Assembly (NCBI RefSeq): GCF_028532485.1 | Contig: NZ_CP116942.1 | Span: 1,798,001 to 1,862,000, forward strand | DNA length: 64,000 nt | Direction: 5' to 3' | Origin: Iamia majanohamensis | GTDB lineage: Bacteria; Actinomycetota; Acidimicrobiia; Acidimicrobiales; Iamiaceae | Part shown: piece by piece, positions 40,302-49,185 of the stretch | How the letters are laid out: each line of letters starts with the position of its first letter | Position numbering within the stretch: position 1 is the stretch's first letter | Translations under genes and position numbers: made by a program | The notes under the pieces: model-generated | The model's input: the letters and a program-made list of their open reading frames with translations, nothing else | Database searches by the model: none | Told to the model about the DNA's origin: nothing

Positions 40302-41480
40302 GTGGCCATCGACGACATCCGCTCGAGCATGCGATCGAACGAGGAGATCATCGGCCGGTCCGACCTCGACGACGCCGAGGCGATCCTCGCCATCACCACC
40401 CTCGATGAGACCGCCACCGTCCACGCGGTGGCCGACCACGCCGACGCCATCTTCACCTGGGACTACGAGAAGGGCGCCCGACCGGCCCTCTCCAAGCTCT
40501 ACGAGAAGGCCAAGACCTCGCAGTGGAACGGCGAGACCGACCTCCCCTGGGACACCGCCGTCGACCCCGAGCAGGCGGTGCGGGAGCAGAACGCGGCGAT
40601 GAACCCGGGCGCCGAGAGCCTCGTGCCCCCGTTCGACACCACCGGCACCCCCCTCGCGTCCTGGGGCGAGGCCGAGTACCTGGCCCTGGGCATGGAGATG
40701 CAGAACCACCTGCTCAGCCAGTTCATGCACGGCGAGCAGGGCGCCCTGCTGTGCACGGCCAAGATCGTCGAGACGGTGCCGTGGATCGACGCCAAGTACT
40801 ACGCCGCCACCCAGGTGGTCGACGAGGCCCGCCACGTCGAGGTCTTCGCCAAGTACCTCGACACCAAGCTCGCCGGCCACTACCCGGTGAACGCCCACCT
40901 CCGGATGCTCCTCGACGACATCATCGAGGACTCCCGGTGGGACATGACCTACCTGGGCATGCAGATCATGGTCGAGGGCCTGGCCCTGGCCGCCTTCGGG
41001 ATGATGCACCAGACCACGTCCGAGCCCCTGCTCAAGCAGCTGCTCCGCTACGTGATGAGCGACGAGGCCCGCCACGTGGCCTTCGGCGTGCTCAGCCTGA
41101 AGGAGTACTACGCCGAGCTGTCGGCCTCGGAGCTGCGCGAGCGCCAGGAGTTCGCCTTCGAGGCCGCGGTGCGCATGCGCGACCGCTTCCTCCAGCAGGA
41201 GGTGTGGCAGCGCCTCGACATCGACGTCGCCCCCCTCATCCCCATCCTCCGCCAGGACCCGGGCCGCATCCTCTTCCAGCAGCTGCTGTTCTCCAAGATC
41301 GTGCCCAACTGCAAGAAGCTGGGCCTGCTCGACGCCGGCGCCCCCGCGGGCGGCAAGGGCTGGCTGCGCGAGCGCTTCGAGGAGATGGACGTCATCCAGT
41401 TCGAGGACATGGTCGACACCGGCGAGGAGTACGAGGCCCTCGACGCGGTGGCCGCTGACCGGGCCACCGCCGGCGCCTGA
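40302..41480 (+). CDS. Ferritin-like diiron protein (AurF/R2-like)
   Basis: The 392-residue helical protein has two DEARH motifs, VVDEARHVEVFAKYL and VMSDEARHVAFGVLSLKEYY, each supplying Glu and His ligands, plus Glu residues in EMQNHLLSQFMHGEQGALL and QIMVEGLALAAFGMMH. This four-helix, two-iron pattern is shared by ribonucleotide reductase R2, AurF-type N-oxygenases and related oxidases. The N-terminal 90 residues and the C-terminal tail are extra to the ferritin core. GTG 40302 follows GAGGAGG. The substrate is unknown; it stands alone, with no ferredoxin reductase beside it. Confidence 0.82.
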   Translation: MAIDDIRSSMRSNEEIIGRSDLDDAEAILAITTLDETATVHAVADHADAIFTWDYEKGARPALSKLYEKAKTSQWNGETDLPWDTAVDPEQAVREQNAAMNPGAESLVPPFDTTGTPLASWGEAEYLALGMEMQNHLLSQFMHGEQGALLCTAKIVETVPWIDAKYYAATQVVDEARHVEVFAKYLDTKLAGHYPVNAHLRMLLDDIIEDSRWDMTYLGMQIMVEGLALAAFGMMHQTTSEPLLKQLLRYVMSDEARHVAFGVLSLKEYYAELSASELRERQEFAFEAAVRMRDRFLQQEVWQRLDIDVAPLIPILRQDPGRILFQQLLFSKIVPNCKKLGLLDAGAPAGGKGWLRERFEEMDVIQFEDMVDTGEEYEALDAVAADRATAGA

Positions 41481-41576
41481 GCCGCCCTCCACCGCCGGGC
41501 GCCACCGCGCGCCCCCCAGGCAGGAGTCGACCTTGGTCGGTGCCGCCGGCGCGACACGGTCCCTACCGTCGCGGCC

Positions 41577-42683
41577 GTGGACGCGCCCCGCCCCGACCGC
41601 CAGGCCCTCCTCGTCCGGATGGCCCTGCTGGCGGTGGTGGGCGCCGTGCTGGTCGGCGAGGGGGCGGGGGCGTCCCGACCGGGCCCCGCGCTCCTCGTGC
41701 TCGACGGCGTGGTCGGGGCCGCCGCCGCCCTGGCGGCCCCCGGCCTCCGGCACCGTCCGGTCGGCGCCGCCCTCGCCCTCGCCGGGTTGAGCGCGCTCGT
41801 CCCCACCGTCACCCCGGTGGCCGCCACCGCGGTGCTGTGGACCGCCGAGCGGGAGCGCCTCCCGATCGCCGCCGTCACCGCCGTGGCCGCCGCCGCAGGG
41901 CAGGGCGTGCGGGGCCTCTGGCGACCGGACCTCGGCGTGCCGACCGGGTGGTGGCTGGCGGTGGTCGTCCTGGCCTACGTCGGCCTGGTGGGGTGGGGCG
42001 CCTGGCTCCAGGCCCGACGGGCCCTGTTCGACGCGGTGGTGGAGCGCACCCGCCACGCCGAGCGCACCCGCATCGCCCGGGAGCTGCACGACACCCTCGC
42101 CCACCGGCTGTCGCTGGTGGCGACCACCGCCGGGGCCCTCGAGTACAACCGGGCGGCAGGGCCCGAGCGGACGGCCGAGGCGGCCGGCGCCATCCGCACC
42201 GCGGCCCACCAGGCGCTGGCCGAGCTGCGGGAGGTGGTCGGCCTGCTGCGGGAGGACGAGAGCGCGGGTCGGGGACGCCCCCAGCCCGGCGTCGCCGACA
42301 TCGCCGCGCTGGTCGAGGAGGCCCGGGCCGCCGGGGCGCCCGTGGCCCTCGACGACGGCCTCGCCCCCAACGATCGGGAGCAGGTGCCCGCCGGCCTCGG
42401 GCGCACCGCCCACCGGGTCGTGCAGGAGGGCCTGACCAACGCCCGCAAGCACGCCTCCGGCGGCGACGTGCGGGTGGCCCTGGCCGGCCACCCCGGGGCC
42501 ACGCTGGAGGTCGAGGTGGTGAACGGCCCCGGCGCCGGTGGGCACGCCCCGGCGCCCCCCGGCGCAGGGGTGGGCCTGGTGGGGCTCCGGGAGAGGGCGG
42601 AGCTGAGCGACGGGCACCTCGAGCACGGGCCCACGCCCTCGGGCGGCTTCCGGATCGCCGCGTCGCTACCGTGGCCGCGGTGA
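41577..42683 (+). CDS. Two-component sensor histidine kinase (HisKA_3 type)
   Basis: The 368-residue protein has an N-terminal membrane region of about five hydrophobic segments, a short linker helix, and a HisKA_3 dimerisation domain with RIARELHDTLAHRLSLV, where H171 is the phospho-acceptor. The ATPase domain has the N-box VVQEGLTNARKHA and a G-box GVGLVGLRERAELSDG. There is no extracytoplasmic sensor domain, so it probably senses a membrane state, as related NarL-system kinases do. The response regulator gene starts 28 bp downstream. Confidence 0.9.
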   Translation: MDAPRPDRQALLVRMALLAVVGAVLVGEGAGASRPGPALLVLDGVVGAAAALAAPGLRHRPVGAALALAGLSALVPTVTPVAATAVLWTAERERLPIAAVTAVAAAAGQGVRGLWRPDLGVPTGWWLAVVVLAYVGLVGWGAWLQARRALFDAVVERTRHAERTRIARELHDTLAHRLSLVATTAGALEYNRAAGPERTAEAAGAIRTAAHQALAELREVVGLLREDESAGRGRPQPGVADIAALVEEARAAGAPVALDDGLAPNDREQVPAGLGRTAHRVVQEGLTNARKHASGGDVRVALAGHPGATLEVEVVNGPGAGGHAPAPPGAGVGLVGLRERAELSDGHLEHGPTPSGGFRIAASLPWPR

Positions 42684-42711
42684 GCCCGCCCTGCTCGCCA
42701 CCGCCCCGGCC

Positions 42712-43365
42712 GTGACCACACCGCTGCGCGTGCTGCTGGTCGACGACGACCCGCTGGTGCGGTCCGGCCTCGCCCTCATGCTGGGCGGCGCCCACGACGT
42801 GGAGGTGGTGGGCGAGGCCGCCGACGGCGACGAGGTCCCCGACGCCGTGGCCGACCTGGCGCCCGACCTCGTGCTCATGGACATCCGCATGGCTCGGGTG
42901 GACGGCATCACCGCCACCGAGAACCTGCGGGCCGCGCCCCGTCCGCCCGAGGTGGTGGTGCTCACCACCTTCGACTCCGACGACAACGTGCTCGCCGCCC
43001 TCCGGGCCGGGGCCTCGGCCTTCCTGCTCAAGGACACGCCGCCCGCGGACGTGGTCGACGCCCTCCGTCGCGTCGCCCGGGGGGAGCCGGTGCTCTCGCC
43101 CCAGGTGACCCGTCGCCTGATCGAGGCCGCCACCGACGCCGCCAGCCGTCGCCAGCGGGCCCGGCGCCGGCTGGCCGCGCTCAGCGACCGCGAGCGCGAC
43201 GTGGCGCGAGCCATCGGAGCAGGGCAGTCGAACGCCGAGGTGGCCCGGGGCCTGCACATGAGCGTGGCCACCGTGAAGGCCCACGTCACCCACATCTTCA
43301 CCAAGCTCGACCTGGGCAACCGCACCCAGATCGCCCTCCTCGCCCAGGAGGCCGAGCCGGGCTGA
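42712..43365 (+). CDS. Two-component response regulator, NarL/LuxR family
   Basis: The 217-residue regulator has a receiver domain (VDDDPLVRSGLALML; phospho-acceptor D57 in LVLMDIRM; conserved Thr in VVVLTTFDSDDNV and Lys in FLLKDTPP) and a C-terminal LuxR-type helix-turn-helix (LSDRERDVARAIGAGQSNAEVARGL, SVATVKAHVTHIFTKL). It is the partner of the kinase immediately upstream. Likely targets include the small membrane protein downstream or the operon itself; no operator is evident. A perfect palindrome follows its stop and may be a terminator. Confidence 0.92.
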   Translation: MTTPLRVLLVDDDPLVRSGLALMLGGAHDVEVVGEAADGDEVPDAVADLAPDLVLMDIRMARVDGITATENLRAAPRPPEVVVLTTFDSDDNVLAALRAGASAFLLKDTPPADVVDALRRVARGEPVLSPQVTRRLIEAATDAASRRQRARRRLAALSDRERDVARAIGAGQSNAEVARGLHMSVATVKAHVTHIFTKLDLGNRTQIALLAQEAEPG

Positions 43366-43376
43366 GCCCGTCGCGC

Positions 43377-43394
43377 CCCCGACCATGGTCGGGG
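43377..43394 (+). terminator. 18-bp perfect palindrome after the response regulator gene
   Basis: CCCCGAC-CATG-GTCGGGG is fully symmetric and starts 12 bp after the stop codon. It can form a 7-bp stem with a 4-base loop. Being symmetric, it could also be a protein-binding site for the next gene, which starts 98 bp downstream. Confidence 0.4.
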
Positions 43395-43491
43395 TGGCCT
43401 CCGACGACCGGCGGTCCACGACCGCCTCCGGTCCGATGCCGGCGGGCCGCTGCGGAGCGGACGATGAGGTCCCCGAGGAGAGGAGGACCCC

Positions 43492-44007
43492 ATGTCCACC
43501 ACCATCGCCCTGCGGTCCCGCCCCCGCATCCGTCCGTCCCGCCGTGCGCAGCGCGCCGTCGCGGTGGCGGCCGCCACCGTCGTGGCCGCCGTCGGCTGGG
43601 CCGACCTCCACGTGCTGGGCGGCGTCGACCTGACGATCGACTCGGGCCCCGACGCCCGGTCGGTCGGCCTGGTCGAGGTCGTCGTGGCCGCCGCCCTGGC
43701 CGGCCTGGCCGGCTGGGCCGCCCTCGCCCTGCTGGAGCGGCGCCGGGGCCGGGGGCCGCGCAGCCTCCGGCTGTGGGTCGGCCTCGGCCTCGCCGCCATG
43801 GCCCTGTCGCTGGTCGGTCCGCTGACCGCCGACGCCCCGTCGTCGACGCAGTGGTCGCTCGTCGCCCTGCACACCAGCACCGGCGTCGCCCTCCTCGCAG
43901 CCATGGCCCGCACCCGGGCCGGCGGAGGGGGGTGCCCCGAGCCGAGCCGCCGACCGGCACCCACCGACGCCGGGGGGGAACGGCTGCGCCAGCAGGTCCC
44001 CCGGTAG
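43492..44007 (+). CDS. Small membrane protein, DUF6069-like
   Basis: The 171-residue protein has a basic N-terminus and four hydrophobic segments: RAVAVAAATVVAAVGWADLHVLGG, VEVVVAAALAGLAGWAALALL, LWVGLGLAAMALSLVGPL and LHTSTGVALLAAMA. The pattern resembles DUF6069 proteins, which I recall only as uncharacterised actinobacterial membrane proteins; the match is tentative. The C-terminus is a polar Pro-rich tail. ATG 43492 has a strong GAGGAGAGGAGG upstream. It may belong to the regulon of the adjacent two-component system. Confidence 0.65.
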   Translation: MSTTIALRSRPRIRPSRRAQRAVAVAAATVVAAVGWADLHVLGGVDLTIDSGPDARSVGLVEVVVAAALAGLAGWAALALLERRRGRGPRSLRLWVGLGLAAMALSLVGPLTADAPSSTQWSLVALHTSTGVALLAAMARTRAGGGGCPEPSRRPAPTDAGGERLRQQVPR

Positions 44008-44086
44008 CGGGACCGTCACCCGACGAGCGGGGAGGGCTCGATCGGCCCCGACGCAGCCCGGGCCGGCGCGTCCGCCCCGCCGCGCC

Positions 44087-45400
44087 TCAGGACGCCGGCA
44101 CGGGGGCCTCGTGCCGGGCCAGGGCGCCGCGCCAGACGACGAGGGTGGTGACCAGGCCGGCGACGAGGACGGCGGGCTGGGGGCTGGACCAGGCCTTGAT
44201 GCCGAGCGACAGCAGCGCGGCCGCCGCCAGCATCGACGGCGTGCCCCACCGACACCGGCGGGTGCCACCCAGGAGGGCCCGCTGCTCGACGGGGGCGACC
44301 CGCCGCACGATCGGGACGAGCACGGCCAGGTTCGCCAGCAGGAACGGCCCCTTGGTCCACCACCAGGCGGTGGTGCCGGGCTCGGCCGTCGGCAGCAGCC
44401 CGGTCGCGTGGGCCACCCCGGCCACGAGCACCGCGGCGGTCATGTGCCAGAGGTACACCGACATGGCGACGCCGTTGGCCGCGATCGTCACCCGCCAGGC
44501 CCGGGCCGAGCGCTCCAGCCACCGCGTCACCGCAGGGGCCAGGGCTGCGGCCGTGGCCGAGTAGGCGAAGCCGAACAGCAGCAGGGCGGTCGACGGCGGG
44601 TGGGTCGGGCTGTGGTCGAGCCCGGCGTGGTGGAGCATGGTCCCCGGCCACGGCCCCAGGGTCACCGCGGCCAGGGCCAGGGCCCAGAGCCCGGCGGCGA
44701 GGGCGGCCAGGCGCCGGCCGGTGGGGAGTCGCCCGTCCTGCCAGGCGAACCCGGCCACCTGGAAGATGAGCCAGCCCACGACCCAGCTGACCTGCGGGAC
44801 CAGGGGGACGCCGGCGAAGCGGGCCGCCTCGGCGACCCCGAAGAGGAGGGCCAGGACCGCCACCAGCCGCCCCGGGTGCGACCGGAACCAGCGGAAGGTG
44901 AACGGCGCCAGGGCGGTGTCGATCGTGTAGTTGGCGAGGAACCAGAGCGGGATGGCGGCGCCGGCCGCGCCGAGGGCCACGACCCCGAACCCGCCGAGGG
45001 CCGCGCCCACCACGAGGGCGACGGCCCAGGTGGCGGCCAGGGCGGCGGCGGGGGTGGCCATGCGGTGGAGGCGGGTCGCGATCCAGTCGGCGGGCCGCAC
45101 GCCTCGGCGCTCGGCGGAGCGCAGCGAGGTGGCCGAGGCGAAGCCGCCCACGAAGAAGAACAGCGGCATCACCTGGCCGACCCAGGTCAGCCAGCCGTAC
45201 CCGGGGGAGCCGTCGAGCAGGTTGCCGCCGTCGAGCTCCCCGTCGGCGACGACCACCACCATCAGGAGCCAGTGGCCCACGGCGACCACGGCCATGGCCG
45301 CGGCCCGGTAGAGGTCGACGGCCCGGTTCCGGTCGGTGGGCGTGGCCGCGGCGACGTCGGACGCGGACAGGGGAGCGGCAGAGCCGGTGGGGGAGGGCAT
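44087..45400 (-). CDS. Acyltransferase 3-family membrane protein
   Basis: This product of 437 residues is a polytopic membrane protein of the acyltransferase 3 group (OafA/NodX-like). It begins with RNRAVDLYRAAAMAVVAVGHWLL, the family's conserved first helix with the catalytic-type Arg and His, and MPLFFFVGGFASATSLRS follows. About ten hydrophobic segments are present, with SVYLWHMTAAVLVAGV near the end. Such proteins acylate sugars or lipids at the membrane. ATG 45400 is preferred; an ATG 12 codons upstream is also open. The gene stands alone. Confidence 0.82.
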   Translation of the reverse strand: MPSPTGSAAPLSASDVAAATPTDRNRAVDLYRAAAMAVVAVGHWLLMVVVVADGELDGGNLLDGSPGYGWLTWVGQVMPLFFFVGGFASATSLRSAERRGVRPADWIATRLHRMATPAAALAATWAVALVVGAALGGFGVVALGAAGAAIPLWFLANYTIDTALAPFTFRWFRSHPGRLVAVLALLFGVAEAARFAGVPLVPQVSWVVGWLIFQVAGFAWQDGRLPTGRRLAALAAGLWALALAAVTLGPWPGTMLHHAGLDHSPTHPPSTALLLFGFAYSATAAALAPAVTRWLERSARAWRVTIAANGVAMSVYLWHMTAAVLVAGVAHATGLLPTAEPGTTAWWWTKGPFLLANLAVLVPIVRRVAPVEQRALLGGTRRCRWGTPSMLAAAALLSLGIKAWSSPQPAVLVAGLVTTLVVWRGALARHEAPVPAS

Positions 45401-45490
45401 GGCCCCAGTGGGCCACGACCGGCGGGGCCCGCCCATGCGGGGATCCCCCCAGATCGACCCGGGGACGGCCCCAGGGGCCGACGAGCAGAG

Positions 45491-45565
45491 TGGTGCGCCC
45501 CCTGGGATTCGAACCCAGAACCTGCGGATTAAGAGTCCGTTGCTCTGCCGTTGAGCTAGAGGCGC
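45491..45565 (-). tRNA. tRNA-Lys (anticodon CTT), CCA encoded
   Basis: The minus strand folds into a full cloverleaf: acceptor GCGCCTC/GGGGCGC, D stem GCTC/GAGC, anticodon loop CTCTTAA with anticodon CTT, and T arm CTGGG-TTCGAAT-CCCAG. The discriminator A is followed by a genomic CCA. The first base pair of the anticodon stem is an A-C mismatch. Confidence 0.95.
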
Positions 45566-45644
45566 AGACCGGCGACCCTAGCCGTCGGTGGTGGGAGGTC
45601 CGCCAGCCGATCGGGGCCGCGGACCGGGCGTCGCCGCCCCGGGA

Positions 45645-46964
45645 TCAGGTCCCGTCGTTGCTCCAGTGCCACGGCTCGGAGGGCAGGTTGTACAGCCCGA
45701 ACCGGGAGGCGTTGGCGTTGAGCCACTGGTAGCAGGCGCTGCCGCGGGACTGGCAGTTGCTGAAGTCGATGGCCAGGCCGACCTCGTGGTTCGAGGAGCC
45801 GGGGCGGGCCGTGGGCGGCGAGCAGGACGACGACGACATCTCGTAGATGGCGTAGTAGCTGCTGCCGCAGTTCTGCTCGCGGAGGGCGATCTGGTTCGAC
45901 GGGTCGCGGTAGCCGCCGCCGGAGAGCTGGAGCCCGTCGGCCGCCGCCGCGGCGAGGAGGCTGCGGACCTGCTCGGCGATCTGGCAGTTCACGGTGATGC
46001 CGCCGGCGTTGCAGAGGCTCACGCCGCCGCCGCTGCCGGCCGGGGTGACCCCGCCGGGGGCCGCCACGGGGGCGGGCTCGCTGCCGCCGTCGCCGTAGGA
46101 GGGGGCGGGTGCGGGGGCCGGAGCCGGGGCCTCCTGGGCTGCGGCCTCCTCCGCCTCGGCGGCAGCGGCGGCCGCCGCGGCCTCCTCGGCGGCCTTCTGC
46201 TCGCGGTAGCGCTGGAGGGCGAGGCGGGCCTGGAGCTCGGCCTGCTCCCGGACGATCTGGGCCGACAGCTCGCGGTCGCGCTGGCCCAGCTCGATGGCCC
46301 GGGCCAGCTCGCCGTCGATGCGGGTCTGGACGTCGGCGGCGAAGCCCTGCTGCTCGGCGCGGGCGGCCTCGACGGACTCGATGCGCTCCTGCACCTCGGC
46401 CGCCTTGTCGGCGGCGCGCTCGCCGGCCTCGGTGGCGGCCCGGCGCTGGGCCTCGAGCTCGGCCTCGGCCGCCCGGACCTGGTCGGTGAGGTCGTCGTCG
46501 TCGGCGGCCTGGCCCTCGAGGATGGCCCGGCGCTTCACCAGGTCGGTGGCCGAGGAGGCGTCGAGCACGCCGACCGAGCTGTTCTCGCCGTCGGTGTAGG
46601 CCTCGACCATCTGCTCCCGCAGGCGCTGCTCGAGCTCGCCGAGGCGGGCCTCGGCCTCGTCGATGCCCTCCTGGGCCCGCAGCTGGGCCTCGTCGGCCTC
46701 GGCCTTCTCCCGCTCGGCGTTGTCGAGGGCGGCCTCCTCGCCGGCGAGGCGCTCGTTGAGCGCCTGCAGCGCGGCCTCGACCTCGGCCTTGTCGCCCCGC
46801 AGGGCGTCGACGTTGGTGGCGGCCGCGGCCCGCTCCTCGCGGACGCGCTCGCGCTCCTCCTCGGCCTCGGTGCCGCTCGCCAGGTGGGGCAGCAGGAGGA
46901 CGACGAGGAACGCGGACAGGACGGTCGTGATGAGCGGTGCCTTGCGGGTGCGCACGTGGTTCAC
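45645..46964 (-). CDS. Coiled-coil protein with C-terminal M15 (VanY/D-Ala-D-Ala carboxypeptidase) domain
   Basis: The 439-residue protein has an N-terminal membrane or signal segment (PLITTVLSAFLVVLLLPHLA), a long charged coiled coil (about residues 32-275, rich in Glu, Ala and Arg), an Ala/Pro-rich linker and an M15B peptidase domain. Zinc-site residues are H393 and D400 in SSNHEVGLAIDF and H433 in SEPWHW, with catalytic E430. Cysteines in CGSSYYAIYEMSSSSCS and NCQSRGSACY may form disulfides. The layout resembles cell-wall hydrolases controlled by their coiled coil. It acts on peptidoglycan outside the cell. GTG 46964 is the chosen start; the frame is open upstream. Confidence 0.85.
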   Translation of the reverse strand: MNHVRTRKAPLITTVLSAFLVVLLLPHLASGTEAEEERERVREERAAAATNVDALRGDKAEVEAALQALNERLAGEEAALDNAEREKAEADEAQLRAQEGIDEAEARLGELEQRLREQMVEAYTDGENSSVGVLDASSATDLVKRRAILEGQAADDDDLTDQVRAAEAELEAQRRAATEAGERAADKAAEVQERIESVEAARAEQQGFAADVQTRIDGELARAIELGQRDRELSAQIVREQAELQARLALQRYREQKAAEEAAAAAAAAEAEEAAAQEAPAPAPAPAPSYGDGGSEPAPVAAPGGVTPAGSGGGVSLCNAGGITVNCQIAEQVRSLLAAAAADGLQLSGGGYRDPSNQIALREQNCGSSYYAIYEMSSSSCSPPTARPGSSNHEVGLAIDFSNCQSRGSACYQWLNANASRFGLYNLPSEPWHWSNDGT

Positions 46965-47191
46965 GGGGGTGGGGGCTCCGGGTGAATCGAGTGGACGGCG
47001 GGAGGGGCGGGACGGTGGGGTGGCCCGGAGGGGAGGGGTCCCCCCTGGGCGGTCACGAGACTGTAACAAACTTCATGGGGCTGCCAACAACACCCTCCAG
47101 CGTGACCGGTCCGACGACCGGCGTGGTGCATGCCCGACGGTGGCGGGCCAGGGGCCATCGGACGCGGTCGGCGGGGTGGGAGGGGCGTGGG

Positions 47192-48013
47192 TCAGGTCGG
47201 TCGTGGGTCGGGGTGGTGGTCGTGGGCGTCGTCGGCGTGGCCGTGGCCGGCGCCGTGGTCGTGGTGGGGGTCGTCGAGGAGGACCAGTTCGTCCCCGAGG
47301 GGCACGATCCTGCCGCCGTAGGCCTCCCGGAGGGGCGCGTCGACGAGGACCTCGGCCGGCGGGCCCGAGGCCACGACCCGGTTGGCGAGCAGCAGCACCT
47401 GGTCGGCCCGGTGGGCGTCGGCCAGGTCGTGGGTGGAGACGACCACGGTGCGCCCCGCGGCCCGCTCCTCGTCGACGGCCCGGTCGATCAGCCGGCGGGA
47501 GACGACGTCGAGGCCGGTGACGGGCTCGTCGAGCAGCAGCAGGTCGGCCTCCTGGGCCAGGCCCTGGGCCACCAGCACCCGCTGGCGCTGTCCGCCCGAG
47601 AGCTCGTGGAGCTGGCGGCCGGCCAGGTCGTCCACGCCCATGCGGGCGAGGGCCGTCGCCACCGCCTCCCGGTCGGCGGCGCGCATGCGGCCGACGACGC
47701 CGCGGTGGGGGTAGCGGGCCATGGTGACCGCCTCGCGCACGGTGAGGGGGAGGGCAGCGTCGACCTCGGTGGTCTGCAGCACGAGGGCGACCCCGCCCCG
47801 GCGGGCCCGGGCCGGGACCTCGAGGGTGCCGGAGGCGGGGGCGAGGAGGCCGGCCGCGGCGCGCAGGACCGACGACTTGCCCGAGCCGTTGGGCCCGATG
47901 AGCGCGGCGAGCGAGCCGCGGGCCACCGAGAAGGTGGCCGCCCCGAGGGCGGGGTGGGGGCCGTAGGCGAGGGTGAGGTCGGTGGCCCGCAGGGCGGGCG
48001 GGGCGCCGCTCAC
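47192..48013 (-). CDS. Zinc/manganese-type ABC transporter ATPase with His-rich tail
   Basis: The 273-residue ATPase has Walker A GPNGSGKSS, the signature LSGGQRQRVLVAQGLAQ, Walker B LLLLDEPVTGLD and the switch His in VVSTHDLADAH. It resembles ZnuC/MntB-type ATPases. The last 25 residues hold about nine His (DDPHHDHGAGHGHADDAHDHH), a likely metal-binding tail. It is divergent from an ABC-3 permease gene, with a Zur/Fur-like box between. No binding protein gene is adjacent, so the third subunit is encoded elsewhere. Confidence 0.88.
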   Translation of the reverse strand: MSGAPPALRATDLTLAYGPHPALGAATFSVARGSLAALIGPNGSGKSSVLRAAAGLLAPASGTLEVPARARRGGVALVLQTTEVDAALPLTVREAVTMARYPHRGVVGRMRAADREAVATALARMGVDDLAGRQLHELSGGQRQRVLVAQGLAQEADLLLLDEPVTGLDVVSRRLIDRAVDEERAAGRTVVVSTHDLADAHRADQVLLLANRVVASGPPAEVLVDAPLREAYGGRIVPLGDELVLLDDPHHDHGAGHGHADDAHDHHPDPRPT

Positions 48014-48026
48014 CGAGTCCGTTGCG

Positions 48027-48046
48027 AATGAGAATGATTCTTCACT
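48027..48046. promoter_or_regulatory. Zur/Fur-like box in the divergent zinc-ABC promoter region
   Basis: TGAGAATGATTCTTCA holds an 11-bp perfect palindrome (AGAATGATTCT, 48031-48041) and resembles Zur boxes of the TGAAAATCATTTTCA type. On the plus strand it fills the spacer between TTGCGA (48022-48027) and a weak TAGCGT (48046-48051), where binding would block RNA polymerase. Metal identity (zinc or iron) is inferred from the gene neighbours. Confidence 0.65.
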
Positions 48047-48111
48047 AGCGTCACGCTACCCCGACGGGCCTCGCCGCCGCCGGGTCGTCCGCTGCCCGGG
48101 AGGAGGTCCCG

Positions 48112-49077
48112 ATGGTCCCCTCGGCCTGCCTGCCCGCCCTGCTCGGCACCGCCGGCACCGGCTGGCTCACCGAGGCCTTCGCGCCGTCGTTCATGCAGCG
48201 GGCCCTCGTCGCCGGGCTGGTGGCGAGCGTGGCCGCGGCCGTGGTCGGCACGTGGATCGTGCTGCGGGGGCTCACCTTCCTCGGCGACGCGCTGGCCCAC
48301 GGGGTGATCCCGGGGCTGGCCCTGGCCGTCCTGTGGGGCTTCAGCCCCATCCTCGGGGCCCTGCTGAGCGCCCTGGTGATGAGCGGCGCCGTGACCCTCG
48401 TGGGGCGACGGGCCCGGGTGCGCGAGGACGTCGGCATCGGGCTGCTGTTCGTCGGGATGCTGGCCCTCGGCGTGGTCATCATCTCCCGCTCGCAGTCGTT
48501 CTCGACCGACGTCACCGCCCTGCTCTTCGGCGACATCCTCGGGGTGACCGCGGCCGACATCCGGGGCCAGGTGGTGGCCGCCGTCCTGGTCGTCGGCGCC
48601 TCGCTGGTGCTGCACCGGCCCTTCCTCGCCCTGGCCTTCAACCAGGACAAGGCGCGGACCCTCGGCATGCGCCCGGCCCTGGCCCACACCGCCCTCCTCG
48701 TGCTGGTGGCGGTGGCCATCGTCGCCTCCTTCGACGCCATCGGGACGCTGCTCGTCTTCGGCCTGCTCATCGGCCCGCCGGCCACGGCGACCCTCCTCGT
48801 GCGCCGGGTGCCGCTGGTGATGACCGTCGCCGTCGCCCTGGGCGCCTCGGCCGTGGTCGTCGGCCTGCTGATCAGCTACCACCAGGGGACCGCCGGCGGG
48901 GCGACCATCGCCGGCGTGGCCGTCCTCGAGTTCCTCGTCGTCCTCGCCGCCCAGGAGACCCGCCGGGCGGTGCGCGAGGCGCGCACCCGGCGAGGAAATC
49001 CCTCCGGCGGACCAAACCGCCCCCACCCAGGGGCCGAACCAGCGCCCGAGAGACCGGTCACTCCGATCGACCCTTAG
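48112..49077 (+). CDS. ABC-3 family metal permease (ZnuB/MntC type)
   Basis: The 321-residue permease matches the ABC-3 family: FMQRALVAGLVASVAAAVVGTWIVLRGLTFLGDALAHGVIPG, GALLSALVMSGAVTLVGRR, EDVGIGLLFVGMLALGVVII and FDAIGTLLVFGLLIGPPATA (the cytoplasmic coupling region). Eight to nine hydrophobic segments precede a polar C-terminal tail of about 35 residues. ATG 48112 follows GGGAGGAGG. It pairs with the divergent ATPase. Strand-split ATPase and permease genes are unusual for this family, which is normally an operon. Confidence 0.9.
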   Translation: MVPSACLPALLGTAGTGWLTEAFAPSFMQRALVAGLVASVAAAVVGTWIVLRGLTFLGDALAHGVIPGLALAVLWGFSPILGALLSALVMSGAVTLVGRRARVREDVGIGLLFVGMLALGVVIISRSQSFSTDVTALLFGDILGVTAADIRGQVVAAVLVVGASLVLHRPFLALAFNQDKARTLGMRPALAHTALLVLVAVAIVASFDAIGTLLVFGLLIGPPATATLLVRRVPLVMTVAVALGASAVVVGLLISYHQGTAGGATIAGVAVLEFLVVLAAQETRRAVREARTRRGNPSGGPNRPHPGAEPAPERPVTPIDP

Positions 49078-49135
49078 TCCGGTCCGGACGACCAGTGTCG
49101 GTTCGTGGTGTGCCCAGCTGGTCGACCGGTCCTCC

Positions 49136-49167
49136 GACGATGCCCCGCCCCACGGCGGGGCATCGTC
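49136..49167. terminator. 14-bp perfect hairpin between convergent genes
   Basis: GACGATGCCCCGCC and GGCGGGGCATCGTC form a 14-bp perfect stem with loop CCAC. It lies between the permease stop (49077) and the lipoprotein stop (49186), so it can terminate both directions. Confidence 0.75.
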
Positions 49168-49185
49168 GCGTCCGCCCTGCGGCGG

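Noticed and set aside
46120-46900. Periodic pattern suggesting repeats
   Set aside because: It is the coding sequence of an Ala/Glu-rich coiled coil in the M15 peptidase gene.
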